Shown: positions 1 to 7,950 of the stretch, piece after piece
Layout of the letters: each line of letters opens with the position of its first letter
Numbering within the stretch: the stretch's first letter is position 1
Origin: Micromonospora sp. NBC_00389
GTDB lineage: Bacteria > Actinomycetota > Actinomycetes > Mycobacteriales > Micromonosporaceae
NCBI RefSeq assembly: GCF_036059255.1
Contig: NZ_CP107947.1
Coordinates: forward strand, 2,542,001 to 2,606,000
Reading direction: 5' to 3'
Length of the DNA stretch: 64,000 nucleotides
Translations under genes and position numbers: made by a program
Notes under the pieces: generated by a model
Database searches by the model: none
Told to the model about the DNA's origin: nothing
Seen by the model: the letters and a program-made list of their open reading frames with translations, nothing else

Positions 1-770
1 ACCGGGGCCTTGCCGCCCAGCTCCAGGTGGGTCCGCTTCAGGTCGGGGGCCGCCGCGCCGGCGACCTCCATGCCCGCGCGGGTCGAGCCGGTGATCGAGA
101 CCAGCTGCGGGGTCGGGTGCGAGACGAGGGTACGACCGGTGTCCCGGTCGCCGCAGACCACGTTGAACACGCCCGGCGGGAAGAACTCAGCGGCGATCTC
201 CGCGAGCAGCAGCGTCGACACCGGTGTGGTGTCCGACGGCTTGAGCACCACCGTGTTGCCGGCGGCGAGCGCCGGGGCGATCTTCCAGACGGCCATCATG
301 AGCGGGTAGTTCCACGGGGTGACCTGGGCGCAGACGCCGATCGGCTCGCGCCGCACGTACGAGGTGTGCCCTGCCAGGTACTCCCCGGCGGACCGCCCCT
401 CCAGCAGCCGGGCGGCGCCGGCGAAGAAGCGGAACTGGTCCACCGCCGGCGGCAGCTCCTCCTCGGCGGTGAGCTGGCGCGGCTTGCCGGTGTTGCGGAC
501 CTCGGCGTCGACCAACTCGGCTGCGCGGGCCTCCACCGCGTCGGCGAGCTTGAGCATGGCCCTCTGCCGCTCGGCCGGGGTGACCTCCCGCCAGCTCTCG
601 AACGCGGTGGCGGCGGCGGTCATGGCCGCGTCCACGTCGGCGGCGCCGGAGACCGGGGCCTGGGCGAACACCTCACCGGTGCAGGGGTCGATCAGGTCGG
701 CGTAGCCACCGTCGGCCGGTTCGACGTAGGAGCCGTTGACGAAGTTGCGCAGCTGCTGCTGGTCACTCAT
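1..770 (-). CDS. Aldehyde dehydrogenase, N-terminal 256 residues (probable gamma-aminobutyraldehyde dehydrogenase)
   Basis: This is an NAD(P)-dependent aldehyde dehydrogenase running off the left edge, so only residues 1-256 are present and the catalytic Cys lies outside. It starts at ATG 770 as MSDQQQLRNFVNGSYVEPAD. The family landmarks seen are the substrate-pocket stretch VTPWNYPLMMAVWKIAPALA, the cofactor lysine in NTVVLKPSDTTP, the Rossmann-loop motif SITGSTRAG and the general-base glutamate in HLELGGKAPV. The overall pattern fits the betaine/aminobutyraldehyde dehydrogenase branch, which oxidises 4-aminobutanal to GABA in putrescine breakdown. It is divergent from another aldehyde dehydrogenase across a 143-bp gap that contains an inverted repeat. 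The enzyme class is secure; the exact substrate is inferred. Confidence 0.85.
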   Translation of the reverse strand, partial: MSDQQQLRNFVNGSYVEPADGGYADLIDPCTGEVFAQAPVSGAADVDAAMTAAATAFESWREVTPAERQRAMLKLADAVEARAAELVDAEVRNTGKPRQLTAEEELPPAVDQFRFFAGAARLLEGRSAGEYLAGHTSYVRREPIGVCAQVTPWNYPLMMAVWKIAPALAAGNTVVLKPSDTTPVSTLLLAEIAAEFFPPGVFNVVCGDRDTGRTLVSHPTPQLVSITGSTRAGMEVAGAAAPDLKRTHLELGGKAP

Positions 771-825
771 GACTGGATCTCTCCGAGGGGGCCGGGGGTG
801 CGCTTCTGCGGCGGTTATCGCAATC

Positions 826-861
826 TGTCTGCCATCTTGGCTACTGAATTCGCGGCAGACA
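826..861. promoter_or_regulatory. Inverted repeat in divergent promoter region (candidate operator)
   Basis: TGTCTGCC at 826-833 is repeated exactly in inverted orientation as GGCAGACA at 854-861, with 20 bp between the arms. It sits midway between the starts of the two divergent aldehyde dehydrogenase genes, where a shared repressor or activator would bind. No regulator gene is in the window next to it, so the binding protein is unknown. Confidence 0.4.
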
Positions 862-900
862 AGGGCTCCGGCGACTGTTTCCGTCGGGTGCTTCCTCGTC

Positions 901-906
901 TACGCT
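901..906 (+). promoter_or_regulatory. -10 element TACGCT (leaderless start)
   Basis: TACGCT lies 7 nt before the GTG at 914 and no Shine-Dalgarno is present, so transcription would begin at or next to the start codon. This supports the GTG 914 start. Confidence 0.5.
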
Positions 907-913
907 GCTCGGC

Positions 914-2353
914 GTGGAGTCCGCAGCCTTCTTCGTCGCCTCCCGCCCCGCCCACGGCGAGGGGGAGCTGACCGTCCACCACCCGTACGACGGTCGCCTG
1001 GTGGGGCGTACCACGCTGGCCACCGCCGACCAGGTCGAGGCCGCCGTCGCCGCGGCGGCCGGAGTGGCCGCGCAGGCCGCGGCCCTGCCCGCGCACGCCC
1101 GCGCGGCGGCCCTGGACCACGTGTCCCGGCGGCTCGCCGAACGCGCCGAGGAGGTCGCGGCGCTGATCACCGCCGAGAACGGCAAGCCGGTGAAATGGGC
1201 CCGAGCCGAGGTCGGACGGGCGGTGTCCACCTTCCGGTGGGCCGCAGAGGAGGCCCGACGCTTCTCCGGGGAACTGCAACGACTCGACACCGACCCGGCC
1301 GCCAGCGGGCGGATCGCGCTGGTCCGGCGGGTGCCGAAGGGGCCGGTGCTGGGCATCGCGCCGTTCAACTTCCCGCTCAACCTGGTCGCGCACAAGGTGG
1401 CACCGGCCATCGCGGTCGGCGCGCCGATCATCGTCAAGCCGGCCCCGGCGACCCCGCTGTCCGCGCTGCTGCTGGGCGAGTTGCTGGCCGAGACCGAGCT
1501 GCCCGCCGGGATGTTCTCGGTCCTGCCGCTGCCGAACTCCCGTGCCGCCGAACTGGTCACCGACCCCCGGCTGCCGGTGGTGTCGTTCACCGGATCCGGG
1601 CCGGTCGGCGCGGCCATCCGTCGCCAGGTGCCGGAGAAGCACGTGACGCTGGAGCTGGGCGGCAACGCGGCGGCGGTGATCTGCGCGGACTGGACGTCGG
1701 ACGAGGACCTGGCCTTCGCCGCGCAGCGCATCGCCACGTTCGCCAACTACCAGGCCGGCCAGTCGTGCATCGCCGTCCAGCGGGTGTACGTGCACCACGC
1801 GCTCTTCGCCGACTTCCTGCCCCGGCTGGTGGCGGCGGTGCGTGCACTGCGCACCGGTGACCCCTCCTCGGAGCTGACGGACGTGGGGCCGATGGTGTCC
1901 GAGGACGCGGCCCGCCGGGTCGAGACGTGGGTGGCCGAGGCGGTCGCGGCCGGCGCCACCGTCGAGGTGGGCGGGGCCCGTGACGGCGCCACCTACCCGC
2001 CGACCGTGCTGACCGGCGTGCCGGCGGACGCCAAGGTCGTCGCCGAGGAGGTGTTCGGGCCGGTGCTGGTGGTCGCCCCGGTCACCGACGACCAGGCCGC
2101 GTTCACCGCGGTCAACGATTCGGCGTACGGGTTGCAGGCGGGCGTGTTCACCCGGCGGCTGGACGTGGCCTTCGCCGCCGCGCGGTCCCTGGAGGTGGGC
2201 GGGCTGATCGTCGGCGACGTGCCGTCGTACCGGGCCGACCAGATGCCGTACGGCGGGGTCAAGGGCAGCGGCGTCGGCCGGGAAGGACTGCGCAGCGCGA
2301 TGGACGACTACACCGAGCCGCGGGTCATGGTGCTGACTGGATTGGCGCTCTAG
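914..2353 (+). CDS. Aldehyde dehydrogenase family protein
   Basis: This is a full-length 479-residue NAD(P)-dependent aldehyde dehydrogenase starting at GTG 914. The oxyanion-region motif GIAPFNFPLNLVAHKVAPAI, the cofactor-binding KPAPATP, the loop SFTGSGPVGAAI, the general base in LELGGNAAAV and the catalytic cysteine in NYQAGQSCIAVQRVYV are all present and in order. The late motif EEVFGPVLVV is also intact. The substrate is not evident; the GQSCIA active site and the phosphate-tolerant layout resemble the broad-specificity or glyceraldehyde-3-phosphate/lactaldehyde subfamilies. It is transcribed away from the partial aldehyde dehydrogenase at the window edge and has its own apparent leaderless promoter. 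An open frame continues in phase past its TAG stop. Confidence 0.9.
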   Translation: MESAAFFVASRPAHGEGELTVHHPYDGRLVGRTTLATADQVEAAVAAAAGVAAQAAALPAHARAAALDHVSRRLAERAEEVAALITAENGKPVKWARAEVGRAVSTFRWAAEEARRFSGELQRLDTDPAASGRIALVRRVPKGPVLGIAPFNFPLNLVAHKVAPAIAVGAPIIVKPAPATPLSALLLGELLAETELPAGMFSVLPLPNSRAAELVTDPRLPVVSFTGSGPVGAAIRRQVPEKHVTLELGGNAAAVICADWTSDEDLAFAAQRIATFANYQAGQSCIAVQRVYVHHALFADFLPRLVAAVRALRTGDPSSELTDVGPMVSEDAARRVETWVAEAVAAGATVEVGGARDGATYPPTVLTGVPADAKVVAEEVFGPVLVVAPVTDDQAAFTAVNDSAYGLQAGVFTRRLDVAFAAARSLEVGGLIVGDVPSYRADQMPYGGVKGSGVGREGLRSAMDDYTEPRVMVLTGLAL

Positions 2354-2374
2354 CCGTTCGATCCGGGCCTGGTC

Positions 2375-2554
2375 GTGCGCTTCGTCAACGACTACCGAAA
2401 CCTTGATCGGTACGAAACCGTCGATCGTGCTACGGCCGAGACCGTGGCTGAGATTGTCACGAGTGGTGCCAGCTTGCCCGACGAAGAAGCCATCCGTTCG
2501 ATGTTCACGGCCGGCGGCGGCGACAGTCGGCAACCGTCGCCCTCCGTCCAGTGA
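2375..2554 (+). other. Short open frame, possible small protein or gene remnant
   Basis: A 59-codon frame from GTG 2375 encodes a plausible protein-like sequence (RFVNDYRNLDRYETVDRATA ...). It is in the same phase as the preceding aldehyde dehydrogenase, and the frame is open from the TAG at 2351. Codon use is less GC3-biased than in neighbouring genes. It has no recognisable RBS, and I do not recognise the family. It could be a residue of a longer decayed gene. The remainder of 2354-2695 holds nothing else I can identify. Confidence 0.25.
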
Positions 2555-2683
2555 CGCACCGCTCATGATGGCGGGTCGATGGACCGCCGGCGACCCGGGC
2601 GGATCGGCTTGGCCACCGCACTCCGCGAGCGGGAAGGCGCGTCAGAGCCATTGCGCCGGGGGCAGATCATCGTAAGGCCCGAA

Positions 2684-2689
2684 TAGCAT
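2684..2689 (+). promoter_or_regulatory. -10 element TAGCAT (leaderless start)
   Basis: TAGCAT is 6 nt before ATG 2696 and there is no Shine-Dalgarno, which indicates a leaderless transcript and supports that start. Confidence 0.5.
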
Positions 2690-2695
2690 CGGGGC

Positions 2696-3004
2696 ATGGC
2701 GAGCTCCGAGACGGACAGCAGCAGGTCCAAGGCGTGGGCGTGGCCGGTCGGGATCCTGGTCGGCCTGGCGATCGGCATCCCCGTGTTCGGTTCGTCGGGT
2801 GGAGTCGCCTTCGGCGTCGCCATCGGCGTTGCCTTCGCGATCGCCTTTGGCGCGACCAGTAAGCGCACCGAAGCTCCCGCCGCCCACGGCGACCCAGATG
2901 GCGATACCAGCTCCACCGGCACTGGCCCGGCGGGTCCCTCCACCCGGGACAATCCAGACGGCAGCACCACCGGGGGCGACGCCGACGGCCCGGATCGAGG
3001 GTGA
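2696..3004 (+). CDS. Small membrane protein of unknown function
   Basis: This is a 102-residue protein. Residues 1-12 are polar. Two closely spaced hydrophobic glycine-rich segments follow (about 14-31 and 37-54), forming a probable transmembrane hairpin. The tail of about 45 residues is hydrophilic and rich in Gly, Asp, Pro, Ser and Thr, with low-complexity character. I do not recognise the family. It ends within a 77-bp palindromic repeat that separates it from the endonuclease V gene. The start is supported by the -10 element 6 nt upstream. Confidence 0.6.
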   Translation: MASSETDSSRSKAWAWPVGILVGLAIGIPVFGSSGGVAFGVAIGVAFAIAFGATSKRTEAPAAHGDPDGDTSSTGTGPAGPSTRDNPDGSTTGGDADGPDRG

Positions 3005-3078
3005 TCGACTCCATGTCGGGGACATCGGGGCATTCCGGGCCGTCGGATAGCCCGATGTCGCCGATATCGAGTGGATCA
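3002..3078. repeat. Palindromic intergenic repeat, copy 1
   Basis: The left arm begins TGATCGACTCCATGTCGG and the right arm, read on the other strand, begins TGATCCACTCGATATCGG, so the whole 77 bp can fold as one imperfect hairpin. A second copy with the same arms lies at 27355-27430. The inner piece GACATCGGGGCATTCCGG of this left arm matches the right arm of copy 2 with one mismatch (GACATTGGGGCATTCCGG). This is the pattern of a dispersed REP/MITE-like element. Confidence 0.75.
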
Positions 3079-3783
3079 TGGCCGCCGCCACCACCGCCGG
3101 CACCGCTGGTGGCGGTGCCGGGCAGTGTGGGGGAGGCGGTGGCTGTGCAGGAGGAGTTGCGGCCGCTGGTGGACCTGGTCGGGCCGGGGCCGACCGCGCC
3201 AGCGACGGTGGCTGGCCTGGACGTCGCGTACGCGCAGAGCGGTGATCTCCTCGCGGCGGCCGTGACCGTGCTGGACGCCCGGACGCTGGCCGTGGTGGAC
3301 TCCGCGGTCAGCGTGGGCCGGCCCGCGTTCGGCTACGTTCCGGGGCTGTTCGCCTTCCGTGAGCTGCCCGCGTTGCTCGCCGCACTGGACCGGCTGAGCA
3401 CCCGCCCGGACCTGCTGGTCTGTGATGGGCACGGGCTGGCCCATCCGCGCCGATTCGGGCTTGCCTGTCACCTCGGCGTGGTCACCGGGCTGCCTGCCAT
3501 CGGGGTGGGGAAGACGCCCCTGGTCGGTCAGTGGGATCCACCGCCCGCCGAGCGGGGTGCCTGGTCGCCGCTGCGCGACGGCGACGAGGTCGTCGGCCGG
3601 GTCCTGCGGACCCAGGACGGGGTGAAGCCGGTCTTCGTGAGCGTCGGGCACCGGATGAGCCTGGACAACGCCGCCGCGCAGGTGCTCGCACTGACCCCGC
3701 GTTACCGACTGCCGGAGACCACCCGTACCGCCGACCGGCTCTGCCGGGACGCCCTCGCTCGCGCGCTAGCTGGGCATCCCTAG
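3055..3783 (+). CDS. nfi: Endonuclease V (deoxyinosine 3' endonuclease)
   Basis: Endonuclease V cuts DNA (or RNA) one bond 3' of deoxyinosine and starts repair of deaminated adenine. The core is unmistakable: AGLDVAYAQSGDLLAAAVTV with the first metal-binding Asp, FAFRELPALLAAL, the second metal site in DLLVCDGHGLAHPRRFGLA, THLGV-like CHLGVVTGLPAIGVGKTPLV, and VGHRMSLDNAA. The start is uncertain. The frame is open to GTG 3001, but the palindromic repeat covers 3002-3078; ATG 3055 and GTG 3109 are the next in-frame candidates and neither has a good RBS. The proline run encoded just after 3081 is unusual for the family, so GTG 3109 may be the true start. Confidence 0.88.
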   Translation: MSPISSGSWPPPPPPAPLVAVPGSVGEAVAVQEELRPLVDLVGPGPTAPATVAGLDVAYAQSGDLLAAAVTVLDARTLAVVDSAVSVGRPAFGYVPGLFAFRELPALLAALDRLSTRPDLLVCDGHGLAHPRRFGLACHLGVVTGLPAIGVGKTPLVGQWDPPPAERGAWSPLRDGDEVVGRVLRTQDGVKPVFVSVGHRMSLDNAAAQVLALTPRYRLPETTRTADRLCRDALARALAGHP

Positions 3784-3935
3784 CCAGCAGTCCGGCAGAG
3801 CCCGCAGCAGGTCGGCGGGCCGAGCCCTCAAACCGTAACGCCGCACACATACGGCCCGCTCAATGACCAGGGGTGGGGGTGGGCCGGTAGTAGCCTGACC
3901 GCGGACCCCACCCGGGGAGGAACGGTGAGGTGATC

Positions 3936-4988
3936 ATGACGGTACGTCGGCGCGTGGCGCGGCTCGGGACGGTCTGCGGTCTGGTGGGCGGCCTGGTGAT
4001 GCTCGGTGCGTCGCCGGCGCTGGCCGACGACGACTCGGTCCGGGTGGGTTCGGCCAGCAGCTTCGCCGCCGGCGGCTCCGCGCAGGGGGTGAACGTCGCG
4101 GTGCGCAAGCGCTCCGACGGGTGCGTCCTGCTGCGTACCGCCCTGGGTCTGCGCCTTGAGGGTCTCCAGCCGGACCAGGTGACGGTGCAGGTCAACGCGG
4201 GCGGGACCTGGTTCCCGGTGGCCGTTTCCGGCGGTGACGGCAACGTGGTGACCGGGCAGACCTCGCCGGCGAAGCCGACCCTGTGCAAGGGCAAGGGCAT
4301 CACCGTGCGTTACCGGGTGGCGTTCGCCGCCGGTGCTCCGGCTGGTCGGCTCGTGGTGACCGGCGCGGCCGCCAGCACGGCAGGGCAGGAGCTGGGTCGG
4401 GGTTCCGACTCGGCGAAGGTGACCGGCGGCCGGGCCGCCGCGTCGCCGACCCCGTCGAAGAAGCCGTCGCCCACCCCGAGCGTGGCCACGACCGAGGCCG
4501 CGCCGGTCGACGCGGTGAATCCGGCCGCGCTGGACGGTGCGCCCGACACCACGGCTACCGCGGCCGAATCGTCCGGGGGCGGCTCGCCGGTGATGTTCTT
4601 CGGCATCGCGATGGTGGCGGTTGGGCTGCTGCTCATCGGGCTGCTGTTCCGTCGCTCGCGGCAGGATCGGACGCCGACCGACGGGGCGCTGGGGCCGCTG
4701 CCGGGCAACCCCGGTGGCACCACCTACCGCTCCGGCGGCGGGTCGCCGACCGCGCCCGGTCACCCCGGCCCGGTGTACGGCCAGCCGCAGCCGGCGGACG
4801 GCTACGGCACGGTGCCCTCCCCCCGGCCCGCCGCCGGTGGGGTCTACGGGGCACGGCCGGCCGATCCCGCGCCGACGCCGGACGCGACGCAGCCGATGCC
4901 GGGCAATCCTCCGGCCCGCCCGCTGCCCGGCGACCCGCCCGCCGACGGCGGCGATCACACCGTGTTCATGCCCCGGCTCCCCGGCTGA
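3936..4988 (+). CDS. Secreted, membrane-anchored protein of unknown function
   Basis: The 350-residue product has an N-terminal Sec signal (RRR, hydrophobic core, cleavage near ASPALA-DDD). An extracellular region of about 130 residues with two cysteines follows, then a Pro/Ser/Thr/Lys linker (PTPSKKPSPTP). A single transmembrane segment (SPVMFFGIAMVAVGLLLIGL, around residue 215-235) is followed by RRSRQD. The roughly 110-residue proline/glycine-rich tail would be cytoplasmic. GGGGAGG at 3914-3920 and GTGAGG at 3925-3930 provide RBSs; GTG 3930 is an alternative start two codons upstream. I do not recognise the extracellular domain. It lies directly before the phosphomannomutase gene. Confidence 0.75.
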   Translation: MTVRRRVARLGTVCGLVGGLVMLGASPALADDDSVRVGSASSFAAGGSAQGVNVAVRKRSDGCVLLRTALGLRLEGLQPDQVTVQVNAGGTWFPVAVSGGDGNVVTGQTSPAKPTLCKGKGITVRYRVAFAAGAPAGRLVVTGAAASTAGQELGRGSDSAKVTGGRAAASPTPSKKPSPTPSVATTEAAPVDAVNPAALDGAPDTTATAAESSGGGSPVMFFGIAMVAVGLLLIGLLFRRSRQDRTPTDGALGPLPGNPGGTTYRSGGGSPTAPGHPGPVYGQPQPADGYGTVPSPRPAAGGVYGARPADPAPTPDATQPMPGNPPARPLPGDPPADGGDHTVFMPRLPG

Positions 4989-5057
4989 GCGGGGACCGGC
5001 GTCGACCCTCCGATACGCTCAGGTTCGGTGGAACCTGCGGCCCGAGGAGCGGAACTA

Positions 5058-6443
5058 GTGTCGGATCTGTCCCAGATCGTGAAGGCGTACGACGTCCGAG
5101 GGACGGTGCCGGACCAGTGGGACGAGCGGGTCGCGGAGGCACTCGGAGCAGCATTCACCCAACTGCTCAACACCACTGAGGAGCCGGGCGACGCGGTCGT
5201 CGTCGGGTACGACATGCGGGCCAGTTCGCCCGGGTTGGCCGCCGCCTTCGCCGCTGGCGTCCGGGCCGAGGGACGCTCGGTGATCGAGATCGGGCTCGCC
5301 TCCACCGACCTGCTCTACTTCGCCTCCGGTTCGCTCGACCTGCCCGGTGCGATGTTCACCGCCAGTCACAACCCGGCGCAGTACAACGGCATCAAGATGT
5401 GCCGCTCCGGTGCGCGCCCGATCGGCCAGGACAGCGGGCTGGCAGAGATCCGTGAGCGGGCTCAGGCGCTGCTCGACTCGGGCGAGTCCCGGCCGGCCGG
5501 CGAGCCGACCCGGCCCGCCGAGCGGCGGGACCTGCTCCCCGACTACGCCGCGTACCTGCGCAAGCTGGTCGACCTCTCCGGCAGCCGGCCGCTGAAGGTG
5601 GTGGTCGACGCCGGCAACGGGATGGGCGGCTTCACCGTCCCCACCGTGCTGGGCGACGCCGCCCTGTCGGCCCTGCCGCTGGAGATCGTCCCGCTCTACT
5701 TCGAACTCGACGGCACCTTCCCCAACCACGAGGCCAACCCACTGGACCCGGCGAACCTGGTCGACCTCCAGCGCGCCGTGGTCGAGCACGGGGCCGACAT
5801 CGGGCTGGCCTTCGACGGCGACGCCGACCGGTGCTTCGTGGTGGACGAGCGCGGTGAGCCGGTCTCGCCGTCGGCGATCACCGCCCTGGTCGCCGCGCGC
5901 GAGCTGGCCAAGCACCCGGGTTCCACGGTGATCCACGGTCTGATCACCTCCAGTGCGGTGCCGGAGATCATCCGTGAGCACGGTGGGGAGCCGGTGGTCG
6001 CCCGCGTCGGGCACTCCTTCATCAAGGCGGAGATGGCCCGGACCAACGCTGTCTTCGGCGGTGAACACTCCGCGCACTACTACTTCCGGGACTTCTGGTT
6101 CGCCGACACCGGGATGCTCGCCGCGATGCACACCCTGGCCGCGCTCGGTGAGCAGTCACTGCCGCTGTCCGTGCTGGCCGGCGAGTACGAGCGCTACATC
6201 GCCTCCGGTGAGATCAACTCGACGGTGCTCGACCAGGCGGCGGCGGTGGCCGAGGTGCGGGCCGCGTACCCCGATGCGGTGCCCGACGAGATGGACGGGC
6301 TCACGCTGCGTTTCCCCGATGGCGCCTGGTTCAACCTGCGCGCCTCCAACACGGAGCCGTTGCTGCGGCTCAACGTCGAGGCGCCCACCCGCGAGCGGAT
6401 GGTCTCGCTGCGGGACGAGGTGCTCGGCCGCGTTCGCCGATAA
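5058..6443 (+). CDS. manB: Phosphomannomutase/phosphoglucomutase
   Basis: This enzyme interconverts mannose-6-P and mannose-1-P (and often the glucose phosphates), feeding GDP-mannose, lipomannan and glycan synthesis. All four active-site loops of the alpha-D-phosphohexomutase family are present: the phosphoserine loop TASHNP (Ser about 103), the Mg loop DGDADR (about 253-258), the sugar-selecting loop GEHSAHYYF (about 335) and the phosphate-binding SNTEPLLRL (about 430). At 461 residues it has the usual length. GTG 5058 is chosen because GAGGAG lies 8 nt upstream; the frame is open to 5028. It leads a tight block with the Trm112-like, SIS-domain, transporter and manA genes, an arrangement shared with mycobacteria. 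Confidence 0.93.
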   Translation: MSDLSQIVKAYDVRGTVPDQWDERVAEALGAAFTQLLNTTEEPGDAVVVGYDMRASSPGLAAAFAAGVRAEGRSVIEIGLASTDLLYFASGSLDLPGAMFTASHNPAQYNGIKMCRSGARPIGQDSGLAEIRERAQALLDSGESRPAGEPTRPAERRDLLPDYAAYLRKLVDLSGSRPLKVVVDAGNGMGGFTVPTVLGDAALSALPLEIVPLYFELDGTFPNHEANPLDPANLVDLQRAVVEHGADIGLAFDGDADRCFVVDERGEPVSPSAITALVAARELAKHPGSTVIHGLITSSAVPEIIREHGGEPVVARVGHSFIKAEMARTNAVFGGEHSAHYYFRDFWFADTGMLAAMHTLAALGEQSLPLSVLAGEYERYIASGEINSTVLDQAAAVAEVRAAYPDAVPDEMDGLTLRFPDGAWFNLRASNTEPLLRLNVEAPTRERMVSLRDEVLGRVRR

Positions 6444-6504
6444 GATCGCCTGCGCCGGTCGGCACCGCCGCCGGTGAAGCCGCACACGTGGAAGGAGCCG
6501 TGCC

Positions 6505-6690
6505 ATGGCCCTGGATCCGCAGTTGCTCGAGATTCTCGCCTGTCCGGACACGCACCACGCCCCGCTCGCCTACGACGCCGAGGCGCAGACGCTGACCTGC
6601 ACGCAGTGCGCCCGGATCTTCGAGGTCCGCGACGACGTGCCGGTGCTGCTGCTCGACGAGGCGCGCGGCGGCCCCGGGCAGCCCTCATGA
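6505..6690 (+). CDS. Trm112 family protein
   Basis: This is a 61-residue single-domain Trm112/YcaR-like protein. The family forms a small zinc-knuckle scaffold that activates methyltransferases and related partners. The diagnostic LLEILACPDTHHAPLAY opening and the second knuckle CTQCARIFEV are present, as is the ending VPVLLLDEAR. The first knuckle has only one cysteine (CPDTHH instead of CPxC), so zinc may be bound by Cys plus His or not at all. It overlaps the following SIS-domain gene by ATGA, which suggests translational coupling, and it sits within the mannose-phosphate block. Confidence 0.88.
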   Translation: MALDPQLLEILACPDTHHAPLAYDAEAQTLTCTQCARIFEVRDDVPVLLLDEARGGPGQPS

Positions 6691-7883
6691 TCGACGGTAC
6701 GGCCGGGGTCAGCGGACGTCGTGACGCCGACGAGGCCCTGCTCGACAACCCGGATGCCCTGGCCGAGCAGGACCCGGGCGGCATGCTCCGGCACACCGCC
6801 TCGGCCGGCGCGCAGGTCCGCGAGACGGCCGCACTGGCCGCCGAGGCGAACCTCGCGGTGCTCGCCGACGACGGGCGGCCCCGGGCCGTGGTGATCGCCG
6901 GCATCGGCACCGCGGGGCGGACCGGGGACATACTCGCCACGGTCGCCGGGCCGCGCTGCCCGGTCCCGGTCATCGCGCACCGCAGCGCCGGCGTACCCGG
7001 TTGGGTGGGTGCGGCCGACGTGGTGATCGCCGTGAGCGCGTCCGGTCGCAGCCCGGAGGCGCTGGGCGCCGCCGAGGCGGCGCACCGGCGGGGCGCCCGG
7101 CTGGTCGCGGTGGGTGCCCCCGACTCGCAGTTGCAGTCGGTCGCCGAGCGGGCCCGGGCGCCGTTCATCCCGGTGCCCCGGCGCGCACCGGCGCGGGCCA
7201 GCCTCTGGGCGCTCACCGTGCCGGTCCTGCTCGCCGCCCGTTCCCTCGGGCTGGTGAAGGTCAACGAGGCGGACCTGGCGGAGACCGCGGCCCGGCTCGA
7301 CGCGGACGCCGACCGCTGCCGGTCCGCCGCGGAGTCCTTCGTCAACCCGGCGAAGTCACTGGCCCTGGGCCTGGCCGGCTCGATCCCGATCGTCTGGGGC
7401 TCGTCCCCGCTGGCCACCGTGGCGGCCCGCCGGTTCGGCGACACCCTGTCGGCCAACGCCCGCTACCCGGTGGTCACCGGGGCGCTCGGCGAGGCCGGTC
7501 GGGGCCGGGTCGGCCTGCTGGACGGCGTCTTCGGTGGCCTGGCCGAGGGGGAGCGTGACATCTTCGCCGACCCGGCGGAGGACGACGGCGAGGGGACCCG
7601 ACTGCGGCTCGTGCTGCTGCGCGATGGCGGGCTCAACGCCGAGGACGACACGGACGAGCCGCTGGCGGTCGAGGAGCGCCGCGCGGACGCGGTGCAGACC
7701 CTCGCCGAGCGTCGCGGGGTGCGGTGCGACGTGGTGACCGCCGAGGGTGGCTCCGCGCTGGAGCGGCTGGCCTCGCTGATCGCCGTCCCGGACTTCGCCT
7801 CGATCTACCTTGCCCTGGCCCACGGACTGGACCCGATGGCGGTACCAGCCATCACCGAAATGAAGGAGCTGTCGAACCAGTGA
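6687..7883 (+). CDS. SIS-domain protein, bifunctional phosphoglucose/phosphomannose isomerase-like
   Basis: This 398-residue protein consists of an N-terminal SIS fold (AVVIAGIGTAGRTGDILATV, then VVIAVSASGRSPEAL, which binds the sugar phosphate) and a C-terminal half typical of archaeal and actinobacterial phosphoglucose/phosphomannose isomerases (VWGSSPLATVAARRFGDTLS; YLALAHGLDPMAVPAITEMK). The expected reaction is fructose-6-P to mannose-6-P or glucose-6-P. The start ATG 6687 overlaps the Trm112 stop. A classical manA lies 1.1 kb downstream, so this may instead act as a regulator or a second isomerase. The family assignment is good; the substrate is inferred from neighbours. Confidence 0.85.
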   Translation: MIDGTAGVSGRRDADEALLDNPDALAEQDPGGMLRHTASAGAQVRETAALAAEANLAVLADDGRPRAVVIAGIGTAGRTGDILATVAGPRCPVPVIAHRSAGVPGWVGAADVVIAVSASGRSPEALGAAEAAHRRGARLVAVGAPDSQLQSVAERARAPFIPVPRRAPARASLWALTVPVLLAARSLGLVKVNEADLAETAARLDADADRCRSAAESFVNPAKSLALGLAGSIPIVWGSSPLATVAARRFGDTLSANARYPVVTGALGEAGRGRVGLLDGVFGGLAEGERDIFADPAEDDGEGTRLRLVLLRDGGLNAEDDTDEPLAVEERRADAVQTLAERRGVRCDVVTAEGGSALERLASLIAVPDFASIYLALAHGLDPMAVPAITEMKELSNQ

Positions 7884-7950
7884 ACGAATGTAGGGGGCGG
7901 CGCGGCACGCGCGCACCGGGCAGCGCAGTGCGGCAGAGCGGGGCGCTGGC

